Notes under the pieces: generated by a model
The model's input: the letters and a program-made list of their open reading frames with translations, nothing else
Database searches by the model: none
What the model was told of the DNA's origin: nothing
Assembly (NCBI GenBank): GCA_963555705.1
Contig: OY743171.1
Span: 14,817,352-14,881,351, forward strand
Origin: Ligustrum vulgare
Lineage: Eukaryota; Streptophyta; Magnoliopsida; Lamiales; Oleaceae
Direction of reading: 5' to 3'
Length of the DNA stretch: 64,000 nt
In this document: piece after piece, positions 23,901 to 35,584 of the stretch
Position numbering within the stretch: position 1 is the first letter of the stretch
How the letters are laid out: each line of letters opens with the position of its first letter
Position numbers and translations under genes: made by a program

Positions 23901-24205
23901 TTCTCCACATTAATCTCATCATTATTGCTCAAACTCTTATTCTCACCTGTGCTCATCCTAGGAAGTATACTCTCACCATGCCATATCCACCGTGTATAAC
24001 CCTCTTTAAACTCACGAAAAATCAAATGACTCTTCACTTGCTCAGAACTACGAAAATTTATTAAATTCTTACAATCACAACAAGGACATAAAATCATTTC
24101 TTCTCCTTTCTTTATTTTATTTTCCTCCGCACATTTCATAAATTCTTCAACTTCTTTCACATATTCTTGTGTACTACGTCTCCCATACATCCAACTCCAA
24201 TCCAT
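20947..24205 (-). pseudogene. TNP2-like transposase of CACTA-B, frameshifted
   Basis: This would cut and join the element ends. The N-terminal 241 codons (from ATG 24205) are open and include the Cys-rich associated domain and the CPKCGASRYK block. Downstream the gene is in pieces in several frames: 22812-23129 (GPKQSGNDIDIYL block), 22365-22733, 22028-22309, 21648-22085 (MYPFERYMGILKGYVRNR, DUF4218-type), 21448-21651 and 21145-21438 (DUF4216-type). There are many stops and frameshifts, so it cannot make a full transposase. At the position of the CACTA-C nonsense codon this copy has Trp. Confidence 0.85.
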
Positions 24206-24667
24206 ATCTAACCACCTTTATATCAAGATATTCACATTCTATTAAAACAATTGAAATCACCTTAAATTATAAATTTCATTTTTTTAGTTATAAAATCCTA
24301 CTATAAATTGGACTTAGCCAACCTGTAGGGGCAATCAAAATTTCACAAGAACACCAAAACATTCAACCTCAACATATCCAAAACTCAAACACCACTTTAG
24401 TCAAACTTCAACATCATCAACTACTCTACAAATAATCCGACATCAATTCCCAACTCTTCAACATCAAATGTCTATAATTAATTGTATATTATATAAAAAC
24501 TAACATTCTGTAATCTCATTAAAACTCCAACAATTAAAAAATTGCAATATATCCATCTACTAACTCAAAATCAATTAATACCTAAAATTAACATTCGCAC
24601 TAAACTAATAAAAATTCTTTTAAACTAATTAACACATAAATTAAATCATCATATGCATAATAAATAT

Positions 24668-24708
<41 letters not shown>

Positions 24709-24932
24709 TCTTTTAAACTAATTAACACATAAATTAAATCATCATATGCATAATAAATATACAACATATATATAAAAAAATTACTATATATATATATATC
24801 ATTTGACATAACATTTGAAATTTATATTTATTTTATATATATATATAAAGATATATGTATACATAAATATACATAAATATATATCAACATTAACATCACA
24901 TATATAAATATACATATACATACATACACACA

Positions 24933-24964
<32 letters not shown>

Positions 24965-25250
24965 CATACTTCAAATAACATATATAAACATAAAAATATA
25001 GCAATGTGTCTATATATACCTTAAAAATAAGAGAGGTGGCAATAATGGGTGGCGGAAATGAGAGCTGGGAGTCGGCAGAGAAAATAGTGTGAGAGGCGGC
25101 GGTGGGCGATAGAAGAGAGATGGCAGTGCAAGGTTGGGGAGGGTTTGAGTGAAAGAGAGAGTGGAGAGGGTGGGTTGTGAGAGAAAATGAGTGAAAGAGA
25201 GGAGGGTTTGAGTGAAAAATGAGTGAAATGTGTGCAAAAAGCTGGGAAAA
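24206..25250. other. CACTA-B 5' region, AT-rich with microsatellites
   Basis: No gene is present. It has a truncated copy of the cross-class block (24291-24330), a 110-bp near-duplicate around 24610-24660 and 24705-24770, TA runs (24677-24705), a CATA run (24919-24967) and a GA-rich leader (25020-25220). Confidence 0.6.
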
Positions 25251-25254
25251 TTTT

Positions 25255-25487
25255 GAATAATATGTGTCAGTTCCTGTATCAGAACCGACGCATATTGACG
25301 TATATACTGTTTATTTCTGCGTTGGTTTTTAATAAAAAACCGACGCACATAGTGAATAAAATTTTATGCGCACCGACGCATATGGTTCAACTATATTTAC
25401 AAAAATGCCACCGCTATTTTATTAGATGTGGATTTTCTCCAAAATAGACGTAAATAACTTAATTTTTTGTCTAATTTTGTACTAGTG
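25255..25487. repeat. CACTA-B right subterminal repeats and terminus
   Basis: Inverted and direct units of the type ACCGACGCATAT are followed by the terminal TACTAGTG. Confidence 0.75.
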
Positions 25488-25559
25488 GCGGGTTGCGGCG
25501 AGAGTCGAGAGAGATAGAGGCGGGAAGAAGAGGATGAAGAGAGCTAGTGCGGGTATTAG

Positions 25560-25856
25560 TTATTGAAATAAAAAAATAAAAAAAAAAACTGCTGGTTTTA
25601 GGCGTCGATTGTAGTTGAACCGACGCCTAAAATCGGTGCGTCTAAAACCGGTCCAGGCGCCGGTTCAACTACAAACGATGCGTAATCTTTAACTTCCCAT
25701 TTTTAGCGTTGATTTCAACAATACAATCAACGTGTATTTATGGAATATATTTACAAAAATGCCACCGTTCTTTTATACACGTCGATTTTTATACGCTTCA
25801 ATTTTACTAAAAACCGACGTGCATTCCCCCTTTTTTTAAGCAATCGGGTACTAGTG
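25560..25856. repeat. CACTA-A right subterminal repeats and terminus
   Basis: GGCGTCGATTG/ACCGACGCC units and a late AAAACCGACGTGCATTCCCC block end in TACTAGTG. The last block matches the left end of CACTA-D, which marks it as the transposase-side end. Confidence 0.75.
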
Positions 25857-26300
25857 AAGAGACATTTTGTCCTTAATCGCACACTTTATAAGTTTTGATG
25901 TGTCAGGAATTTAAAGTTCACGTGCGGTTACTCTTTTGTTATTTGTTATTTACAATTTGGTTTACTAGTTTCTCTAAACATGCTTTGCACATATATGATA
26001 TGACAATATATTATATATTTTATACCTTCTATATCTTGTTGTTGAAAATTATATTCAATAAAAGCTATTTCATAGATCTGAAAATATTCCTCTTAAAAGT
26101 TATCTTTTAAACTATTTACACTTCGAAAATGAAAATCCAAACCATTTGCGCAAACAAAATTATAAATGTTCATTCAAGATAACCAAATTATGTAGAATAT
26201 AATAATTTTAACACAGATACACAAATAAATTGTTACTCACATTCGCAATACTTAATCTCAAATTTCTTCCTTCTTCCATACTCTTTTTATTTATACAATA
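25857..26300. other. AT-rich sequence without recognisable gene
   Basis: No coding or repeat signal is recognised. It flanks the right end of CACTA-A. Confidence 0.4.
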
Positions 26301-26304
26301 ATTA

Positions 26305-26340
26305 AATAGTTTCACACCCTTGCATTGCACGGACATATTT
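26305..26340 (-). other. Possible Helitron 3' hairpin
   Basis: The minus strand reads CCGTGCAATGCAAGG, a near-palindrome, followed 8 bases later by CTAT. Helitron 3' ends have such a hairpin and a CTRR end; the last base does not fit, so this is tentative. It lies 115 bp downstream of the helicase fragment in the right orientation. Confidence 0.35.
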
Positions 26341-26454
26341 CTTTTGAAAAATTATGCTGTACTGACACACGACAATGGAAAAAATCAATTAAAATGAAAA
26401 CAAAGATTCGGAAAATAAGAAGCAATAATAATATTTTTATCTATTACACCTACA

Positions 26455-27318
26455 AGTTTTGAAAAACCTCCTTATACACAACATTAGTGGTCACATTTGC
26501 TGGGTTTCCATCTTCATCGCAAATCAATATCCTTCAAACTGATTTGTGACTCTTGACACTACTACATACAATTATCCATGACCGAACACTGGTTTTTAAG
26601 GAATAGTCTCACATGTGAAAGTGATTAACCTTGACTCTTATTGATGATCATAGCATATGACACAACCAACGAAGATTGTCTTCTTGCGAACTTGAAAGGT
26701 AATTTTGCATTTGATGGAGTCAATAACATCCTTGGAATAAAAATCGTGTCCTCAACATTGCTCTTGCACATAATTCTAGCTTCAAGAATATGAAGACCAA
26801 GCCTTGTAATGATTAATCTTGTTCCATTATACTATCTTGCACTATGGTCAATCTTCCTCAAAAGCATCACTAGAACACCAACCTTTAGCATCAATTTGTG
26901 TGTAGGCACACCTGAATACTTGATACCAGTAAAGAATTCCATAGAGTGAAAATGTTCAAATAAACTTGTAGCTATCTGCTCTGCACAAAGTTTCTGAACT
27001 CTAGTAAGTCCTTCCCTTAGTTTGATTTATCGAAACCGTGTACTCGTTTATGGTTTGAGAAAGATCAAGTATTGGTGCAAGTATAGCTCTCCCTTGCAGA
27101 CATGACACGTCATTAAAACTTCTCAAAAATGAGGGATATGTACTTTCAACTATGGATTGGACTGGTTTATCCAAGACATCTACTAATAGGTCTCTCGGAA
27201 ATTCTATTCTCGCATGACCATTACTTTCACATCCGAATGTCTTGTCTCCTATACTCTCAAAATCCAAAGCTTCACGTCCTTCAAATCTTGATGGATATTT
27301 ACGTGAGTGTTTATCCAC
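26455..27318 (-). pseudogene. Helitron helicase (PIF1-like), C-terminal fragment
   Basis: On the minus strand the region reads through IVESTYPSFLRSF, RAILAPILDLSQTINEY, YSGVPTHKLMLKVGVLVML, FIPRMLLTPSNAKLPFKF and YAMIINKSQG. This order is characteristic of the last third of the RepHel helicase of plant Helitrons. A TAA follows INKSQG and more stops lie near CM**CQ, so it is decayed. No Rep endonuclease or RPA-like part is present. Confidence 0.85.
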
Positions 27319-28385
27319 ATGTTTACTTGAGATGTGTAGATAAAGTTATATTTTCACAGTCTTAAAATTATAGATTAAGTCCAATATGTTTGAATTAGAT
27401 AGTACACTAATTAAAAATTAAAACATACTTTAAAACAATTTTGAATGTGATAAAGGTCAATTATCTTCTAATATTTATGTATAAAGTGATTGTATAACAT
27501 GTTTGGAACCCATTTTGTAAAATTTAGTTTGCTTCAAAGCTCAGTTTCATACACATGTTCTATCAATAAAATAAAAATATTAAACTTATTAGTTATTTAA
27601 AATGAATCATAATCAAACAGAAATTGTCAATTTAAAAACGAACAGATTTGTGTCAAGAGCTACCAATTACATTTGGACAATCGAACTAGGACTATTAAAA
27701 AAAAAAGGTAAGTATCAAAACCCTGGGAACCTTCTAGTGCTGGTATACATAGGAATGAATAGTCACATTTTCCACAAAAACCCACTTCCCTTTCACCAAC
27801 CGCCTCCAGCTTCACTACTCATCAAAGACCATGTCTGAATCACAAACCCATTAACCACGCTTCACTACATATCACATGCCAGGGATTGATCTTCTATTTC
27901 AAAACCACAGTTGACTTCATTGCACAGGAATGTCGAATCCTATATCGAAGAAAAAGATAAGTTCAAAAAATCCTCATTTTTTTCGAGTCGATAGTTTTCA
28001 AAAATATTCAAAATAATTGAAAGTAGGCGATTTTTTAAGTAAGGTATGTACTCAAATGGTCGAAATTTAAAGACTGGTGCTATTTTAATGCTGTGGGTGA
28101 ATAAAGAAACTGAGAGCTTTTTTAATGAGTTGTATGGAAGGGAAAAAAAATCCACAAATACAATGCGGGCAGGAAAATGCTAATGTGGAATCGAGAACTT
28201 ATATAGCACAATGTTTAATTCAGTTATTAAGCACTATTAATTCAATTGCCCATGTAACCATGAAATCTGGCCAACAATGTGTAAGTGTATAACCCACTAA
28301 TTTAAAACCGTCCACCAACCCTTATCGAGTTTGAACTGACAAAAAATGTAACCACCTTATCATGCAAAAACGGTTCGGATCTTAA
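27319..28385. other. No recognised gene
   Basis: This AT-rich stretch between the Helitron remnant and the pararetrovirus copy contains only short chance frames. It may be upstream Helitron sequence, but I see nothing diagnostic. Confidence 0.4.
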
Positions 28386-28735
28386 GAGAGCTCTTCTCCA
28401 TTGTAAATCATCGAAAGTTCAACTAAATAAATTCAAGTCTGTTTTTATATCCATGTTTCTCTAAACTCTTTTAGTTCTTCCTTAATTTCTCAAGGTTTTG
28501 AATAACATAAGAAAGAATGATATGGAATAAGATCAGAGTAGAAATCAGTATGCAATGTAGTTGCATCTTCATGGTGACCCTCTGCATCAGAAAATTCTCT
28601 ACTGACCATTGATCCGTCCAAAGTTATGGTGATTTACAACAAGTCCAAAAGTCACGCCATTTATTGAGCCTATTGAGGCATTATGTGCGGTAGAATACCG
28701 TGACTTGTTGTTAGATTACCATTACTTTGCTCATT

Positions 28736-28747
28736 TGGCATCAGAAC
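28736..28747 (+). other. Degenerate tRNA-iMet primer site of the caulimovirid
   Basis: TGGCATCAGAAC differs at two positions from TGGTATCAGAGC. It lies about 80 bp before the first viral reading frame, as expected for caulimovirids. Confidence 0.7.
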
Positions 28748-28827
28748 CATGTTGTTATCTTACTCAAATCAGGGTAATTTATGTTATTTAGCAACCATAA
28801 GAGATTAAGGAAGAACACCCTTTATCC

Positions 28828-29745
28828 ATGTCTTCAAATCCTTTTTCACTGTCAAAATCTCCTTCTCCTTCTTCTTCTTCTTCTTCAACTTCTTTTAGAA
28901 AATATGATGCCTCAAAAATGGATTATCTCTATGAGATATCCTATCTTTCAGAATCTGATAAAGTTCCACTTATAGATCTACCCCTCAAAAATCCATATCT
29001 CCCATATACTAAACCTCGCCAGTCCATAACCAAAGCTATTCGTAGTCTTATCTCTCCTCAAAAATCCCAGGTCAAAGAATTTGTTCAAGCCTCAAAGTTA
29101 GATCAACACTTTTTTCCTGCAACAGAAAAAGAACAATTTGTCACCCTTGAATTACACTCTCACCTACCAAAAGTTTGGTTATCTGAAGATTACACTCACT
29201 TTAATTTTGGAGCTGTCCAATTTGCCTTAACCCTTCATGGAAGAAAAGCTCTTCCTACAGTTTCTAGAATTGCTCTGTTAGATACTAGATTCTCTGAGTA
29301 TCAACATGCCTGCATATGAACTGTGGAAACGACTCTTAACGCTGGAACTATTTTGGTCATTATGTTTCCAAATTTCAATATGCCCATGTCTGACCCACAA
29401 TTGCTTTCAGCCTTAAAACTCCAAATTCAGATTGTTGGAGATGTGCCAACATCTGTCACATATGCAACCACTCTCCATTATCAAATGGTGTACAGAATCC
29501 AAAACCATTCCCTCAATTTTGCCCAGTCTCAAGGAACAGATGATGCTCTACTTCTCCATGTAGAGTCAGATCATGTCCCCAGTTGTACATATGTCCCTAG
29601 ACAGCTTCCATGATCAGAATTGATAAAGCTCATCCCTGAAACATGGGTTACAAGTTATGAACAAGCTCACAAGGGAAACAAAAGTTCTGTTTCTATACAA
29701 TCCACTGAACCTTTTTTTCAGAAAAAAGTGCAATGGAGATATTGA
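28828..29745 (+). pseudogene. Caulimovirid movement protein region
   Basis: The frame starts at ATG 28828 after a Ser/Pro-rich N-terminus. The 30K-type movement core includes FGAVQFALTLHGRKALP, IALLDTR and GTILVIMFPNFNM. TGA at 29317-29319 and a second stop at 29611-29613 interrupt one continuous frame, and the frame shifts near 29740. In live viruses this protein opens plasmodesmata for cell-to-cell spread; this copy cannot make it whole. Confidence 0.8.
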
Positions 29746-31021
29746 GATTGCATTCAAAAGAGAAGCCGTGGAAAAAAAACCTCCCTGCTTTTTTAACACA
29801 ATTTATGTATACTAAGAAGGATATCCCTGTCTATACCTTCAATGCAAATGGAAGGCCAGTCTACAATAAAGCAGATAATACTGGACATATTTTTTGGGAT
29901 GTTTGCAATTGTTCTAGTTGTCTTGAAATAGATCTTGATGAAGATCTTCCCCGACAAAGAAGAAGGTCCAAGCGAAGCAGTCAGAGAAAGTTACATAAAA
30001 CTTTCTACAACAATGATCCAGGAGTTGGATTACTTGGTGAGCCATCAGGAAAATTTGATTATAATGTCAAATACACTCCACCTCCCACAAACGATGATCC
30101 TATTATTCCTACTAGATGGGATGATGATGACTGCAACCGATACTATTAAAAATGGGATTGGGATAATAATCCTGCCCCATCTCCACTGCCAATAGCCATG
30201 TTTCATCCAACAACTAGGGAAGAATTTCCTCCCCTGGAGACATTTGAAAATGATCACTCTACTCACTCATGGAAGATTAAAAATCCAAACACTAGAAAGT
30301 CAGATGGATCAGTGTAACCACTCTCAGCAGCAAAAGCTACCTTGAATTGGCAGTTAGAAAATGCAACATTGGCAATCAAAAAATGCAACACAACAAAATG
30401 CTTTGTTAAAAAGGATTGATCAAAATTAACAAAGGATTTAACAGACTCTTCAACATCAGACTCAAATTCTTCTTACACCTCTTCAAGCTTCTAAACAAAG
30501 AATTGAAATTCTCCATGCAGACATAATGGCTTGTTTACAAAATCAGCTACCATTTGATACCCAAGAAAGAGAAATCAGAAGCCAAAAAACTCAACTTGCA
30601 TCTCTTGAGTCAAACTCATTGATTCCTCCCTCAACATCATACTACCCGTCTTTCTCTTCCACTATTCAAATCTCCCAAACAGGACCTTTAATTTCCTCTA
30701 TCTATGAAGCATCTACATCAACCCTTTTTACACCAGAAGAATGGAAACAAAAGAAAAAAGCTTCTATGCCTCCCAAAAGGACCAAATTTATCCAACAAAC
30801 AAAACATTTATTCATACAAGAACCTCCATCACAAAAACCTGAGAAACAGACACAAATGATGATGAAAAAATCCTATCTCCACATTCCTTCAACAAGTCCA
30901 TACTCTTCCCATCCATGCTGCCACAAATTATACCAACAATTCTGAAACCTCTGAGTTTGAGTATTCTGAATCCTTTGAACAAACATCTAGTGAGTCCGCG
31001 GATGAAAATCCACCTCTTTAT
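29733..31021 (+). pseudogene. Caulimovirid polyprotein linker between movement and coat protein
   Basis: The next frame (from 29733) has TFNANGRPVYNK and an acidic tail (WDDDDCNRYY), with stops at 30147 and 30315. After that several short frames cover a Gln/Ser-rich region to 31021. There are many stops, and conserved domains are not recognisable. Confidence 0.55.
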
Positions 31022-31771
31022 ATGGCTGACCAAGAACAAACAAGTCAATCCCAAACAGGACAAACTCAAAGAATGAATGACCCTGTTGTTGAAGAAACTG
31101 AAGTTGTTGATGAGGAAATGGTGGAGCCCCATACGACTAATAATTATTATTCTTCAAATGGAGCTACTCCTCCAAAGTTCACATTTGATGATATTCCTCC
31201 TCCGCAGTGGAAATATAGGTTGCAAGAAATGAAAGCTTGGTGTACTGTTGAACTTCAAAAGCCAAACATGACCCACACAAAGGTCATAAAAGCTTTCCTG
31301 GAAAGGATCACATGATTTCTCAGAGATTGGTATGATTCAATGGGAGAATAAAGACAAAGCCAGCTCACTCAGGAGACAAATACCACAGATGCATTTATGA
31401 ATGCATTATATTGGGAATTCTGTAGAAAATCTGATCATGACAAGGAAATCGCCAGAGAGGAATTCTTTAAATTAAATTGTTGTTCCTATAATCCAAAAAA
31501 TCTTGAAAAACATTTCAAGAAAACTGCTCAAAGATACTATCTTATTGGAGGTCCAGATGATTCAAAAATCAAGCAGGCATATCTGGAGTCAATTCCTCAA
31601 CATCTCGGACAAGAGACATTAAGAACCATGAAATTAAGTGGACAACCTTTAAATGCCACTTCTTTTGGAGAACTTCACAATTGGATTATGAAAACATTGA
31701 AGAAGTTGTGCAACCAAAATGCTTTCCTCAAAGATATCAATGCAACTGGCAAAAAATTGGAGAAAGCTTAA
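31022..31771 (+). pseudogene. Caulimovirid coat protein region
   Basis: An acidic N-terminal arm is followed by PPQWKYRLQEMKAWC and the CP core with DAFMNALYWEFCRK, YNPKNLEKHF and SIPQHLGQETLRTM. It ends in a KLCNQNAFLKDI block. The frame is the same throughout but has stops at 31313 and 31349 and a TAA at 31769. The protein would form the icosahedral shell. Confidence 0.75.
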
Positions 31772-32385
31772 GAGAAGCCTTATTTACAAATCAAGTATGG
31801 CAGAAGCATGAAAGATTGCGCTTACAGAGGAAAGAAGAAATTTCACAAGAGAAGAATAAAGCTTTCCCAAAAAGAAGCTTTTAATCCTTTTAGAAGGAAG
31901 AAAAGGTTTTTCAGGAGGAAGTTTACAAAAAATAAAGGAAACAGGTACTCCATCTGTCGGAAGAAGGGTCACTTTGCAAAAGCCTGTCCAAGTAGAAAGA
32001 AAGACAAAATTCTTCATCAAATATTCACAGCCACAAAGATTGACTATGATGATGAAGATCTGAATCCTTATTCTCTTCTCTGAGGAAGATGAGCAAAGTC
32101 AACAACCTATCTTCTCTCTTGAATATGATTCTGATGAATCTGTTGACACAGAAGACACAGGAGAATGCTATGGCATGCAACTTGTCAATACAGCATTTTT
32201 ATCCATATCGGTGCCCATGATTGAGGTTAAAATTTTTACTGGAAAATATGAAAGGCCCATTACAGTTGCAGGATTATTTGATACGGGTGCTGCATGTTCC
32301 ATCCAGAACCATGCCATTCTCCCTGAACATATGTGGCGAAATCATCAACAAGTTTTTCAGGCGGCAAATGGAGAAGAGCTCTCCT
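31772..32385 (+). pseudogene. Caulimovirid zinc knuckle and truncated aspartic protease
   Basis: A Lys/Arg-rich stretch leads to a CCHC knuckle in which only CRKKGHFAKAC is intact; the first Cys of C-x2-C-x4-H-x4-C is Tyr (YSIC). A frame change near 32077 is followed by an acidic linker and a retropepsin start with FDTGAAC at about 32277-32297. Homology stops at about 32375, where the inverted fragment begins. RT and RNase H are missing. Confidence 0.75.
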
Positions 32386-32395
32386 TATATAGAGG
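32381..32395 (-). promoter_or_regulatory. Caulimovirid-type TATA box
   Basis: The minus strand reads CTCTATATAAGGAG, the TATA context typical of caulimovirid promoters. It is followed by the leader motif GAGCTCTTCTCC. Confidence 0.6.
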
Positions 32396-32678
32396 GAGGA
32401 GAGTCAAAAGAAGACACACAAGATTTATGCGTGGCCGAAAAGATGGACACGCATCATTACAGACCTTATCGCAAACCTTATCATGCTTACTTAATACAGA
32501 CAAACAATTTTTTTTTTAAAGTAAAATCTTACTTTTAGAAAAGCAAGATTTTTTACCGATAATAATACAATACAGACAAACAACTTTAATAATATTACAA
32601 ACTCACATTTGACAAGATAAAAAAATTTCCTACTTTAATAAAGCTAAACTTTAAAAAATAGATGTAGATGCTGCTTTG

Positions 32679-33203
32679 TCATGGTTCGTCCAAGTTCATG
32701 ATTTCTTCTTCATTTGAGTCTTCTGGCATTAAGGGTAGTCCGTGTTGATTTAACCATCTAGTATTATGTTGATTTTGTTTGTTTTGGTCCCATTCTTTTG
32801 TTTTTTCCAGGATTTTTAGTGTGTCAGAATCAATGACCGATTCAGGGGTCATTTGGGACCACGGGTCTTTTGAGTCCTGGAAAAGGCTGTCTTGATAGTT
32901 TATTTGGTTGGTTTGTTAGTTAGATTTGCTTGATTCTCCTGCTTTTGCTTTTTCTTTTTGCAAAAGATGTTTGTATGAAAGTTTTATATCTCTGGGACCA
33001 ATTTTTCCTTCATAAAATGTCTTTTCCTTTTGAATACTGTAGTGCAAGCTGTTGAGCAGTTTGTCAGTGATCTCCATTTGTTTTTTCCTTAGTTGGCATC
33101 CTTCTAGAGTCTTCTCTAAGAATCTTGATGTTTCACCCAGACTTTGAGTAGGCCTTCCTTGGTATATTTGAATTTTGTTGACTGCAAAATGCTATTTTTC
33201 CAT
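32679..33203 (-). pseudogene. Second small frame of the caulimovirid (unknown function)
   Basis: From ATG 33203 the minus strand encodes about 174 codons with two stops: TAG at codon 4 and TAA after GESSKSN. Between and after them it reads clearly as protein (YQGRPTQSLGETSRFLEKTL; WLNQHGLPLMPEDSNEEE). It is highly charged and probably helical. I place it in the virus because it ends just before the viral promoter stretch; Florendovirus-type genomes have a second frame of unknown function. Confidence 0.5.
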
Positions 33204-34971
33204 AGTGTCTTTTGCAAGCATATTAAGAATAGTAAAATCTTATGTTGTATTTGAAAAAATGCAGGCACACATTAATGTAAAAGATTAATTTTAATTCATA
33301 TTTTACCTGTAACACATTCCCTCAAATAAAGATCAAATTCAATTTTTATTATGTGTCAAGTTTTTTTTTAAAAAAAAAAAAAAAAATAGGTGATGATGAA
33401 GCAAGAAGTCAAAATATTTTTATACATCATGTTTGAATTAAAAAAATTGTATATGTTGTTAATAATTCAAAAGCCAATTATTTAGAATCAATCAAGAATT
33501 CGCAACATAGGCACTACAAAGGGACTTCAAAATAATTATATATGAGCATTATAAACAATTGTACTCCATAAGTAAGGGCATGAGCGGAGAAATGGAACTG
33601 TTGTGAATTGTTGAATTAAATTTACAGGCTTTACTAGGTAATATAAAAATTACTTGCAAGTGAATTTTTATTTCTATAAATTATTTGTTAGTCACAGGCC
33701 TGTTTGATTACTGAAAAATTTCCATGAAAAATGGAATCGTTTTCCAATTCCCACTTTTATCTTGTTTGATTTGTAAAAAATTTCATGTAAAATATTTTTC
33801 TTACTTAGGTCACATCAAGTTCAATTCCTTGAAGTAGTGGAAATCCATTTTCTAGTCAAAATTAAATTTATTTTATATTCTTGCATTTTGATCTCAAACT
33901 TTCTGATTGGCCCGATTTTATATTTTTCATTCTTCCAATTTGATCCTTAAACTATCAATTGGGCCTAATTAATTCGTGATCAAACTCAATCAATCAATCT
34001 TCAATCCTTGTTCAACTTTTGAATAGTTGCAATTTAGTCCTTCGGCTTTGTAAATCTTACATATTAGCTCAAATTTCATCTATTTCATACTATTTATTTA
34101 TAAAATAATATATTTTTAAATGATTCATTATTAAGTGATATTTTTCACCAATCAAATTACATAAAAGAATTTATCAATCAAATATCAAAACATGAATTTT
34201 TTTTTTTTTTATTTCTACCAAAATCCCACCATTGCAATCAAATAACTGAACTTCCAATTCTTAAGAAATTCAATTCCTTAGAATTCGTTTTCATTGCGCC
34301 CAATTCTACACTCGCAAAAATTAAATGGTTCCTAATTGAAAAAATATATTTCCTTATCTTTCAAATGTATAATACTCCAAAATTAGGTAGTTTACCAATT
34401 TCTCCGAGGAGGGAGGGAGATTAAAAACCATAAAAAGAAATCTAGAATTTCCAAGTAAGACATACTCAAAAAGAAAAAAAAAAAAAAAAAGAATTTCCAA
34501 GACTCAAAAGTCTGAGAAAAATCACTAGCACGAAAAGTTACAGATTCTACTACGCCTTTGTTTTGGATCCATTAAAATTAAATTTTATTTTTCTATTTTC
34601 AAACAAACATTTTCAATAAAATAATATTATACGTAAATTCAAACATATTCATTAATTTTAACTTCATATTCACCAAATAATACTATTTCAAAACTAATTA
34701 TTTCTTCAAACTAGGTCTCAAACAAGGGCCAAGATAAAAAATGTTACGACTTACAATCACATCATATATATACGTACATTTCAACCCATATACGCCCAAT
34801 AACCTACATTGCAAAAAATCTAAAAAATAGGTACAAGAAGAGATTAAAAGGATTCTCATCTCCCCCATCAAGATAGTTCATGACTATCTTAAGAATTGGG
34901 ATGAATAAAATAGTAAGAGAGAGCCTTTACTTATAAGAACACACTAAATGAGCATTTTGATTTCTTTTCGA
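33204..34971. other. AT-rich gap without recognised gene
   Basis: There is no coding signal. It contains homopolymer A and T runs (33361-33387, 34196-34210, 34469-34491). A GGCCTGTTTGATTACTGAA stretch at 33708 faces a loosely inverted TTGCAATCAAATAACTGAA at 34234, which might mark a small DNA element. Confidence 0.35.
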
Positions 34972-35402
34972 TGTAAGATTTTTTATGGCCATGCATAACT
35001 AGACATGACACGTCATTTATAAGGGGCCCAACGAAGGACCCACATACGTCAAACAACACTCCAACTTCTACCATTTATGACTCAATTAGCTGGACTGACC
35101 TATAGAAGTCATCATTTCGGATATATCTCAGGAGTTCAGCCAAATGTCAGAGTCCAAACTGTCTGGACTCTTATGAGCTTGACTCCCTATGGCAGACTGA
35201 CAACATCGAGAGTCCGTGCTCCAGAAAGGTGACAAGACCAGTCAAAGTGTCAGAGATATATGACATGTCTGTAAGGAGTAGCTTCATGTGACAATGTCTT
35301 TAATGGGTAGAACTACTTTATGACATCAGCCACAAAGTTATGATAGAAGGTGATCATTATTACCAAAGAAATTGTTTACCTTATGAAGGGTTGGAGTATT
35401 GC

Positions 35403-35448
35403 CACGTGTAAAGTGTAATACGTCGACAATAAATCCTTCTATAAATAG
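35403..35448 (+). promoter_or_regulatory. LTR promoter: G-box and TATA box
   Basis: CACGTG lies at 35403-35408 and TATAAATAG at 35440-35448. They sit 32 bp apart, with the expected transcript start near 35475. Confidence 0.6.
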
Positions 35449-35584
35449 ATGCGTCCAAAAAAGATGTTAGTAATTCAATACATTAGACACAATACACATA
35501 ATCTCACTTTTGTTTCTCTCTTCTACCCACTTATGTTTTCTTCATGCAATTATATTTACTCACAATGAGCCTTGACTAGAGCGT

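Larger units (their letters stand above)
17016..25487 (-). mobile_element. CACTA (En/Spm) transposon B, full-length, inserted in CACTA-A
   Basis: The left end is CACTAGTACAA and the right end is TTGTACTAGTG. The 3-bp flanks are GTG and GCG, one mismatch. The 8,472-bp element has both CACTA genes on the minus strand, transposase on the right and Ulp1-like gene on the left. Sequence on both sides belongs to CACTA-A, so this is a CACTA-in-CACTA insertion. Both genes are mutated. Confidence 0.85.
1378..25856 (-). mobile_element. CACTA (En/Spm) transposon A, interrupted by three insertions; left end outside window
   Basis: The element's own sequence is 1378-4946, 15349-17015 and 25488-25856. It is cut by Cassandra-1 on the left, Athila-1 at 4947-15343 and CACTA-B at 17016-25487. 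The pieces rejoin in the same order as the colinear CACTA-C. The right terminus at 25849-25856 is TACTAGTG, the inverted CACTA end, preceded by GTCGGTT-type subterminal repeats. Gene order on the minus strand is TNP2-like transposase, then a Ulp1-like gene. Both genes are broken. Confidence 0.8.
28386..32380 (+). mobile_element. Endogenous caulimovirid (Florendovirus-like) fragment, forward part
   Basis: This is a degraded copy of a plant pararetrovirus polyprotein region. It runs from the transcript leader through movement protein, a variable linker, coat protein, zinc knuckle and the start of the aspartic protease. Reverse transcriptase and RNase H are absent. The forward part seems to start near the viral transcript start: GAGAGCTCTTCTCCATT at 28386-28402 recurs just downstream of the TATA box in the inverted part (32366-32382, other strand). 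Florendovirus assignment is by general resemblance of the layout and is the least certain part. Confidence 0.75.
32366..33203 (-). mobile_element. Endogenous caulimovirid, inverted fragment with promoter
   Basis: On the minus strand this reads as a small frame, an AT-rich intergenic stretch and a promoter-like CTCTATATAAGGAGAG that leads into the leader sequence also found at 28386. It faces the forward fragment, so the copy is a rearranged head-to-head join. The junction falls in AATGGAGAAGAG, which both parts can supply. Confidence 0.6.

Noticed and set aside
27602..27838. 78-codon frame as a possible captured host exon in the Helitron
   Set aside because: There is no recognisable domain, no splice context and a low-complexity Lys run; it looks like a chance frame.
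33708..34260. MITE-like inverted ends GGCCTGTTTGATTACTGAA and TTCAGTTATTTGATTGCAA
   Set aside because: The inverted match is poor and no target duplication is visible, so I list it only as a remark on the gap.
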